Assembly: GCA_028688175.1 (NCBI GenBank)
Contig: JAQTYS010000083.1
Span: 1 to 10,281, forward strand
DNA: 10,281 nucleotides
Direction: 5' to 3'
Source: Methanothrix sp.
GTDB taxonomy: Archaea > Halobacteriota > Methanosarcinia > Methanotrichales > Methanotrichaceae
Shown here piece by piece: positions 1 through 7,100 of this stretch. A program made the position numbers and the translations under genes. Each line of letters opens with the position of its first letter. Position 1 is the first letter of the stretch. The notes beneath the pieces were generated by a model. That model had not been told where the DNA came from and searched no databases. It worked only from the letters and a program-made list of their open reading frames with translations.

Positions 1-1
1 T

Positions 2-1549
2 AATTTAACTGCCTGGGCTATTGGTAGCTTAGCCAATCTGGTTATTTTTGCAGGGTTTATTATCATTATAGGCACGATCTTAGGTGTTATAATTGATGGG
101 ATTCATCATTCATTTATAGAAGACGATATTTTTGATAATTTCAAGGCAGTATATATATTGAAAATGCCGATTAAAAGAATATTAAAAGCCAGAAATTATG
201 ATAATTTTACAAGACACTTCTTCTTTCCTAAAATGGGAGATAAAGGAGCAAAAGCTATCGAGCTAGAGGATCATTTTGATCAAGCATATTATAGATACTC
301 GGAATTTTACTCAAATATATTTATATCTTTGATTATTTTTTCAATAATATCACCATTTTATATCTTTGAGGTTTTAGAACTGACCTGGGAGATATCAATA
401 GGAATCGGCATCGCATCTCTTCTCATAGCTTGTATCTGTTTGATCTGCAGTTATACCTCATATAAAACATATTTAAAGGCTCAAAGCTCAGCAATATGTG
501 GCTTTATAAAAGAATCGGAAAGCGAAAGCATCTTGACAAGCGAGATTGAACCAATAAACTGCTACAAATATAATATATTTAGATTTTTAATATTTATTGG
601 ATCATTAATTCCGGCATCAATTATATTAATATATTTAAATATATATTTAGAAAATATAATCGTATCAAAATTTGCAGGAGAAATAATTATAGCAGTATTT
701 ATAATATTGCTAATTGATTGGATTTATCTGAGCAAAAATGTTTTTCAAAATAATAATAAACTTTCAGGAATAGAGATAATTGAAGAGAATAAGCCATTCG
801 AGATTGGCGAAAAAGTAAAAAAATTTTTAAATAGTCTACTTGATGAATACTTAATAGTTAAAGCAAAAGATCAAACAAAGAACATTGATGAATTGATGAA
901 AGAATTTAAAAAATCCAAGGAAGATCTTGATAAGCTAAGAAATGAAAAAAAAGAATTAGCAAATGAGCTAGAAGCTCTTAAAAATATACAAAGCGGATTT
1001 AATAAAATAAGTGGAGAAATATATGAACAACTGAAAAGTATAATTAAAAAATTAAAACAGATAGATTTAAGCAATGAATTATCAAAGTCATCATCGGCGG
1101 CATTGTTTTCATTCATTTCAAGCTTATTATTATGCATGATAATCTTATCTGCCGCTTATACCCCGATTAATTTAAATGTCGAAACTACAAGTATAAAATT
1201 AAGCGAAAATATAACCGATAAAGCGAAAATCAAGAACCCTGTGGAAACATTATCAATTAAAAATCTAGGGAAGGAATTAAACTTAGTTAATTTAAATATA
1301 AGTGGCATAGAGTCTAATTGGCTGGAAATTAGCTACGTAAATGATAAAGGATATTTAGTAAAAAAGAGCAATAATATAACTATTAACAAAATCGCATCAG
1401 ACGAGACAAAATTCGTTCAATTAAAACTAAACTCAAGCGCCATGGATATAGGCAACACGTCCCCAGGATCATATATAGGATCTATTGATATTAAATACAA
1501 AAATAATGAGAAATCAGTTCCCTTAAGCATCAATTTAACTAAAAAATAA
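2..1549 (+). CDS. Multi-pass membrane protein with cytoplasmic coiled coil and extracellular beta domain (5' partial)
   Basis: I do not recognise a named family. The frame is open without a stop from base 2, so the gene starts outside the window. The internal TTG at 158 and ATG at 164 are poor start choices, because the 52 residues before them encode a convincing membrane helix ending in the motif GVIIDGIHHSF. In the 515 visible residues I see hydrophobic helices at about 13-31, 104-123, 131-151, 193-215, 224-243 and 366-386. A Lys/Glu-rich heptad-like coiled coil lies at about 290-357. A beta-rich C-terminal domain at about 390-515 has spacing like BACON/Ig-type domains (NWLEISY, then GSYIGSIDIKY). 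Positive charges after helix 1 put that loop and the coiled coil in the cytoplasm and the C-terminal domain outside. The gene is far more AT-rich than enolase next to it, which suggests horizontal acquisition. It could be a sensor or scaffold linking surface and cytoplasm, but function is unknown. Confidence 0.85.
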   Translation, partial: NLTAWAIGSLANLVIFAGFIIIIGTILGVIIDGIHHSFIEDDIFDNFKAVYILKMPIKRILKARNYDNFTRHFFFPKMGDKGAKAIELEDHFDQAYYRYSEFYSNIFISLIIFSIISPFYIFEVLELTWEISIGIGIASLLIACICLICSYTSYKTYLKAQSSAICGFIKESESESILTSEIEPINCYKYNIFRFLIFIGSLIPASIILIYLNIYLENIIVSKFAGEIIIAVFIILLIDWIYLSKNVFQNNNKLSGIEIIEENKPFEIGEKVKKFLNSLLDEYLIVKAKDQTKNIDELMKEFKKSKEDLDKLRNEKKELANELEALKNIQSGFNKISGEIYEQLKSIIKKLKQIDLSNELSKSSSAALFSFISSLLLCMIILSAAYTPINLNVETTSIKLSENITDKAKIKNPVETLSIKNLGKELNLVNLNISGIESNWLEISYVNDKGYLVKKSNNITINKIASDETKFVQLKLNSSAMDIGNTSPGSYIGSIDIKYKNNEKSVPLSINLTKK

Positions 1550-1570
1550 TATTAAACCAAAAAGTGATTA

Positions 1571-1605
1571 GTTCATCCCAAATTCTCGGGACAGAACCAT
1601 TTTTT
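1571..1605 (+). terminator. Hairpin plus T-run after the membrane-protein gene
   Basis: GTTC-A-TCCC pairs with GGGA-CA-GAAC (1571-1579 with 1588-1597) around an 8-nt loop, giving two 4-bp stems with a small internal loop. Six T residues follow at 1600-1605. It lies 22 bp after the stop at 1549 and just before the end of the convergent enolase gene, so it probably ends the plus-strand transcript. The stem is short, so confidence is moderate. Confidence 0.5.
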
Positions 1606-1610
1606 AGAGC

Positions 1611-2861
1611 CTAAATGACAGCGTACCCTGCCGCTTCATCGAGCTGCTCCTCAATACGCAGGAGCTGGTTATACTTGGCCGTCCTCTCGGAGCGGGCAGG
1701 TGCACCGGTCTTGAGCAGCTCGCAGCCCAGAGCTACAGCCACATCGGCAAGAGCCGAGTCCTCTGTCTCTGCCGAGCGATGAGAAGCCATGACCTTCCAG
1801 CCCGCCCGGAAGGCCATGCGTGCCGCATCAAAGGCCTCAGAGACAGACCCAATCTGGTTGAGCTTGAGGAGCAGAGCATTGCCGGCATGCGTCTTGATGC
1901 CCTTCTCCAGACGCTTTATGTTGGTGACATAAAGGTCGTCTCCTACTATTATCGTGCCCGGCAGCTTGGAGGTAAGCTCGGCAAAGCTGTCATACGCCTC
2001 TTCTTCGAATGGATCCTCCAGCAGAATAATGGGGTAGGTCTTGACAAGATCGACATAGTAATCAATCAGCTCTCCTGGAGCGAGCCGATTGCCATCCACA
2101 GAGTAGCCGCCCTCCATATAAAAGCTGGATGCAGCCGAGTCCAGGCCGATCTTAATCTCATCACCATAGCCGCTGACATCAAGGGCGCTCATGATGGCAT
2201 CAAGTGCATCGCGAGTCTTGACCAGAGGCGGAGCATAGCCACCTTCATAACCGACGTTGGTTGCGCCCACACCGTACTTGCCTTTCAGGATCTTGCCCAG
2301 AGCATGGTAGGTCTCCACAGCCATGCGCAGGCCTTCGGAAAACTTCCTGGCCCCGGTGGGCTGAATCATAAACTCCTGGATGGAGAGGTCATTGCCGGCA
2401 TGCTGACCACCGTTGAGGACGTTGAATGAAGGAATGGGCAGACGAGAGGAATTGACTCCACCCAGATATTTATAGAGCGGCATTTCAGCTGATGAGGCAG
2501 CTGCCTTGGCCACTGCTATTGATACTCCTAAAATGGCATTGGCACCAAGATTTGATTTATTAGGCGTGCCGTCCATCTCAATCATGAAATCATCGATCTC
2601 CCTCTGAGCAGAGGCGTTCATGCCCAGCAACTCGGGAGCTATTACCTCATTGACATTCTTGACGGCCTTGAGGACGCCCTTGCCGCCATATCTGTCACCC
2701 CCATCACGTAGCTCCAGAGCCTCATGCGTGCCTGTAGACGCCCCGGATGGCACGGCGGCGCGACCAAAACCGCAGCAAGTGTAAACATCAACCTCTATCG
2801 TCGGGTTTCCTCGTGAGTCAAGGATCTCCCGAGCATGAATTTTCTCAATCTGAAACGACAT
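1611..2861 (-). CDS. eno: Enolase (phosphopyruvate hydratase)
   Basis: Cytoplasmic enolase (EC 4.2.1.11) interconverts 2-phosphoglycerate and phosphoenolpyruvate in glycolysis and gluconeogenesis; in a methanogen it mainly serves biosynthesis. The 416 residues match the usual archaeal length. The N-terminal domain carries the mobile loop VPSGASTG (Ser39), and the barrel follows. Catalytic and metal residues are visible: His154 in GGQHA, Glu163 in IQEFM, Glu206 in the EGG motif, Asp241, Glu282 in LEDPF, Asp308 in GDDLYVTN, Lys333, HRS at 361-363, and Lys384 in KTGAP. The C-terminal signature SERTAKYNQLLRIEE is clear. Departures from consensus are Tyr205 where GDEGG normally has Asp, Leu334 where KPNQ has Pro, Ala364 where HRSGETED has Gly, and Ser246 where AASEF has Glu. 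The ATG at 2861 fits the family start (EKIHAREILDSRGNPT follows), but no strong Shine-Dalgarno is seen. The gene lies downstream of the giant surface-protein gene on the same strand, with a terminator between, so it is probably transcribed separately. It is GC-rich compared with its convergent neighbour. Confidence 0.97.
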   Translation of the reverse strand: MSFQIEKIHAREILDSRGNPTIEVDVYTCCGFGRAAVPSGASTGTHEALELRDGGDRYGGKGVLKAVKNVNEVIAPELLGMNASAQREIDDFMIEMDGTPNKSNLGANAILGVSIAVAKAAASSAEMPLYKYLGGVNSSRLPIPSFNVLNGGQHAGNDLSIQEFMIQPTGARKFSEGLRMAVETYHALGKILKGKYGVGATNVGYEGGYAPPLVKTRDALDAIMSALDVSGYGDEIKIGLDSAASSFYMEGGYSVDGNRLAPGELIDYYVDLVKTYPIILLEDPFEEEAYDSFAELTSKLPGTIIVGDDLYVTNIKRLEKGIKTHAGNALLLKLNQIGSVSEAFDAARMAFRAGWKVMASHRSAETEDSALADVAVALGCELLKTGAPARSERTAKYNQLLRIEEQLDEAAGYAVI

Positions 2862-2929
2862 GCTATACCACGCTAAACACTTGGAATGCTTCTTTATTAA
2901 GGTTAGCTATGCCTGAAAAATCGAATCAT

Positions 2930-2963
2930 AAAAAAAGATGCCTGAGCCAAAAAGCCCAGGCAT
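2930..2963 (-). terminator. Terminator of the giant surface-protein gene
   Basis: ATGCCTGAGC (2938-2947) and GCCCAGGCAT (2954-2963) form a 10-bp stem with one mismatch and a 6-nt loop. Read on the minus strand the hairpin is followed by seven T residues (complement of 2930-2936). It starts 8 bp after the TAG stop at 2971-2973. A second small inverted repeat, ATTTAG-CGC-CTAAAT (2962-2976), overlaps the stop codon. The structure separates the giant gene from eno. Confidence 0.75.
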
Positions 2964-2970
2964 TTAGCGC

Positions 2971-4144
2971 CTAAATGGTTATTCCTTCATCTGATGTATT
3001 CAGATCCCAGTCTGGCGGCTGCCATCCGTCATATCTGAGAGTCCTGGGGGCAACACCCGTGCCCCTGACATCTATGTAGGCATATGCATCGGCAGAACCG
3101 CTGCCGGATCCATCTACTGCGCTGGTATCTACGTGAACCTTATTGGTATAAGCTCCATTTCTGGCAGCACGCATACTGTACTCAATGGTTACCAGTTCAT
3201 CAGGCTGCAGATTGGCATAGTTCCAGTTGATGTAGATTGGATCAACGCTGTATGGCTCAACTGAGGAATTTAGCAGAGTCATATCCACAGGAATCTGATC
3301 GGTAACCTTCGCGACCCAGATGCTCGTGCCATGGTTTCTGAGCTTTATGGTGTAATGCACCACAGCAGGATCATTTGGATCCAGTTTAGCGTTCTTTTCC
3401 ACAGATACATCGGATGCACAGCAGCCCAGCCATGCAGTATCCAGGCTCGTGCAATTGGTTGAAGAGACCACGCTCTCGCCTGTGACTCCGCTGACCTGGA
3501 CGCAATTGAGCACATTATCGGACGCATTCTCGGTTATGTTGAGCTTGAGATTGATGCTCAGGCTGTTGCCAATTCCGAGATGCAGTATCGTCCAATTTGC
3601 GTAAGACGCTGTAAGACCAGCGGGCTTGACTGAGGAACTGATGTACTGAGTGCCCGGCGGGAAGAAATCCGCAACATATACCGGAGCCAGAGCGCGATTA
3701 CCGTCATTGGTTATTGTTATGGTGTAATCGCCGATCGTAGAGTTAATCAGGTTAAACCATTCGGACTTCCTAGCACCTTCCTTGGTCACGGTTATATGCG
3801 GATAGTCGTATTTCGAGACGCCGGTCATGAGGATATGGCGGTTAATGCTATACTCGCCTACATAGCGCTCCTCATTGTTTACCTCATCTGTGCTATTGAC
3901 ACCGACCGATGCTGCTTTGAAATCGGCGATGCCGCTGAAGGTTGCATTGGTCTTCATCTCGTTTAAGCCGAGAGCTACGGAATCTTTCTTCAGATACTCC
4001 AGAGAGGAGAACTTCTCGCTGATGATGCTGGCGGGAGCCGAGCCCTTATTGGAAGTGTTGCACGGCACTTCAACTGAAGCTGCTCCGGTTGAGTCATTGG
4101 CAGCTATTATAACGCCTCCGCGCAGATTGCCGCTCTTGGACCAC
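2971..4144 (-). repeat. Long direct repeat, copy 1 (3' end of giant gene)
   Basis: This segment aligns without gaps to 9108-10281 at a fixed offset of 6137 bp. Bases 2984-3630 are identical to 9121-9767 (647 bp). From 3631 to 4144 I count 26 mismatches by hand. Three mismatches lie in the 13 bp at the stop codon, and homology is lost immediately beyond it. The alignment continues to the window edge, so its other end is not visible. Confidence 0.95.
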
Positions 4145-7100
4145 AGACCCTCATTCCACTTCATATTCTGGTTGGCAATAATTGAAGGGGAGTAATTGTA
4201 GCTGCTAGGTTTATGAGAGACCTCAATATCCTTCGCTATATAATTAGTGAAGGTATCGACTATCTCATCGCTCTTGTATGAACCTGAACCAGATTCGTAG
4301 GTTCTCTGACTGGTGCGCACCCTCTTATCTGCTGCAACAAATCCTTCTCCGGATGCGGACTTTTGGGTAACAACGTTCTTGCCGTACTCATCAAATGACT
4401 CGTTGATACTGAATTGGCCGCTGTAATCTTCCTGGCTCTCAAAGATGGGTTTCTTCTTGGGGCCGTCATTCGGCTGGGATTTCTTGAAGAATCCAATGCT
4501 GCCCTTGCCGGTGAAGCTGGAATCAATCACCATCCTCGAACCATTCTCATCCATCTTGACATACGAATCCCGGTCTACGTCGGTAGCGTAGCGGTAGGTC
4601 TCATGCATAACTGCGCCAGTGATGTGGTTCTTGGCACGAGTCTCCTCAGTCCACTTGGAATTGTAATTTATGGCTTTGTTGCCCGGCAACTCGAAGGTCG
4701 TCGGAGAGTAACTGGCTGAGACGTTCTTGAGCGATTCGATGGATCTATTCTCCCATTTGAGATGTGATATCTCTTCAGAGCTGTAATCACCGCTTCCATG
4801 TTCCTTAGTCTGCAGCTGTGTGCCTATATCCTGGATGGTGACATCAGTGCAAGTGCTATTGGTGACCTTGACTTTAAAGTCTCCATCTCCAAGATAACCG
4901 GAGACGTAGACGCAATTGTCTACCATATAGGGACCAACTGCGGTGGATAGGTCGTTATTCACATTGACAAAGCCCGTTCCCTTAACTGACTGCTCAAGAT
5001 CGAATGTCGTCTTGATCTTTGGCGTTCTGGCTACAATGATAATCTTCTCGCATCCTCCAGGTTGGATTGAATCAATATACCACAGGCCGTCTTCGGATGG
5101 TTCCGGATAGCTGGCTATGATCTCAACCCTACCGGGATTCTGGAAGACATCTTTGACTATTACCTCCTTTAAAGGTAACAGCGACCCGGGAATGTTACAG
5201 ACGGTAATGGTATAGGTAATCTCCTCTCCAGGACGATATACTTTCTTATCGGATGTCTTGGAAACAGGGAACCATTTGACTGCAACATCTGCCTCATCTT
5301 TATCTTCAACCGGATCTTCGCCGTTAAGAGGCGAACCAGATACTGTGACGATATTTGCCAGATCACCCACAACCGTATTTCTGACAATTGCTTTCAGGAT
5401 GATCTTGATTTCTCCATCAGGTGGCAAGAAGGGAATCTTTTCAAACACTTCCAGGTCCTTCCATTGCACAACGCCTGGAGAGATTAATTCGCCACCGTGA
5501 TCGTCTTCTAAGTAATCAAGACCCTTAGGAAGAATATCTTGGGCAGATACTTTTATAAGTCCGATATAGCCGTTATTCTTAATAACTATCGGAAACTCGA
5601 TAATATCACCTGGCAGACCGGAACTCGGAATCGCATCTTTAGCTACAGAGATAGATGCCCTTCCCACGGATACGCTTGCTCTACCTTGCCCGGTTACCTC
5701 TTTGCCATTCTGGGTGACTCCAGTGAGCAGAACGTTATTCCATAATTTATCGACTGCAATGGTGTCTATCTTGGCATAGAGATGGAACGACTTGGATGAA
5801 AATGGAGGCAAAGTAAAGATATTGGTCCAGGTTATGGTGTTCTTTGGATTTTCAAGGCCGTTGAAGTCATCTCTGAGATAAACCAGGCCATTATCCAGCA
5901 CATCCACTCCGCTCATCACCAGGGGCGTGGAAGCAGTATTCTCCACGGTAATCAGGAAGTCAATTTCCGTGTCGATTCCACCCTTACTCGGAGTGGCTGT
6001 TTTCGTCACAATTAAGTTGGCCAGTTCAACCGTAGCTGTATCGGTAGATGTGACCTCATGGCCATGTAGATCCGCACCCTTTATCGTGGCCGTGTTCAAT
6101 ATCGGACCTGGCAGATCTGAATCTGTGACCGCATATTTGGCAGTAAATATCAGAGTATCGCCCTGCATTCCACTTGGTGCAAGTACCCGGCCTATTGGAT
6201 CCGGTGAGAAAACACTGACATGATCATCTTCCATACTAGTAATGGTTAATACTGCAGTTCCGGTGTTTTTCACTGTAAAGGTATAGGTTATTTCATCGCC
6301 GACCTTGGCTATGGTGGGGAAGGCTTCCTTGGTGAGGCTTATGCTGGGCATTTGGCCGAAGTAGTGGCTTGGATATTGGCTCAAAACCGGGACGTTATTG
6401 GGATCAAGGCCCGTAGCTGTGCCGGTGTTATCATACTGGTCGGGAGCAGCCGTGCCGACAGGAGCGGTGATGAGAGGGGCGGTTATACCAGGAGCTAACT
6501 TGTCGATGGTACCGACCAGCGAGGGATTGAGACGATTGTCCGTAACCTCGATGTCATGAAGCTCGACGTTACCGATGTTGGTGACCTGGTAGGTCCAAGT
6601 AACCGGCTCGCCAACGTCAATGAAGGGACCTGGGGGGATCGGAGCGTCTATTCCATTCGTATATTTCTTGATCAGGATTGATGGGGTTTGGCCGAAGTAG
6701 TGGCTGTCGTAGCTTTTCGAAACCGGGTTGTCATTGGGATCAAGGCCCGTAGCTGTGCCGGTGTTATGATATTGATTAGGGGCTGCCTTGCCAACAGGAG
6801 CGGTGATGAGAGGGGCGGTTATACCAGGAGCTAACTTGTCGATGGTGCCGACCAGCGAGGGAGTGAGACGATTGTCCGTAACCTCGATGTCATGAAGCTC
6901 GACGTTGCCTGTGTTGGTGACCTCGTAGGTCCAGGTGACTGAATCGTCTACATTGATGTAAGGACCAGGGGCATCAGGGGCGTCATAGCCGTTGGTATAT
7001 TTCTTGATATCAATTGACGGGGTTTGGCCGAAGTAGTGGCTGGGGTAATCGTCTGAGACCGGATCATTGTCAGGAGACAGAGCAGTGACTGTGCCTGTGT

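Noticed and set aside
158..166. TTG at 158 or ATG at 164 as the start of the left-hand membrane protein
   Set aside because: The frame is open all the way to base 2, and the extra 52 residues encode a plausible membrane helix and a soluble loop that join smoothly to the rest. No good ribosome binding site precedes either codon.
1779..2429. 216-codon plus-strand frame inside enolase
   Set aside because: It is antisense to the GC-rich enolase gene, whose motifs are unambiguous; long open antisense frames are expected there.
2893..2937. Promoter of enolase
   Set aside because: Two weak TATA-like stretches exist on the minus strand (TTTATGAT near 2926-2933 and CTTAATAAAG near 2893-2902), but one overlaps the terminator T-run and neither is clear enough to call.
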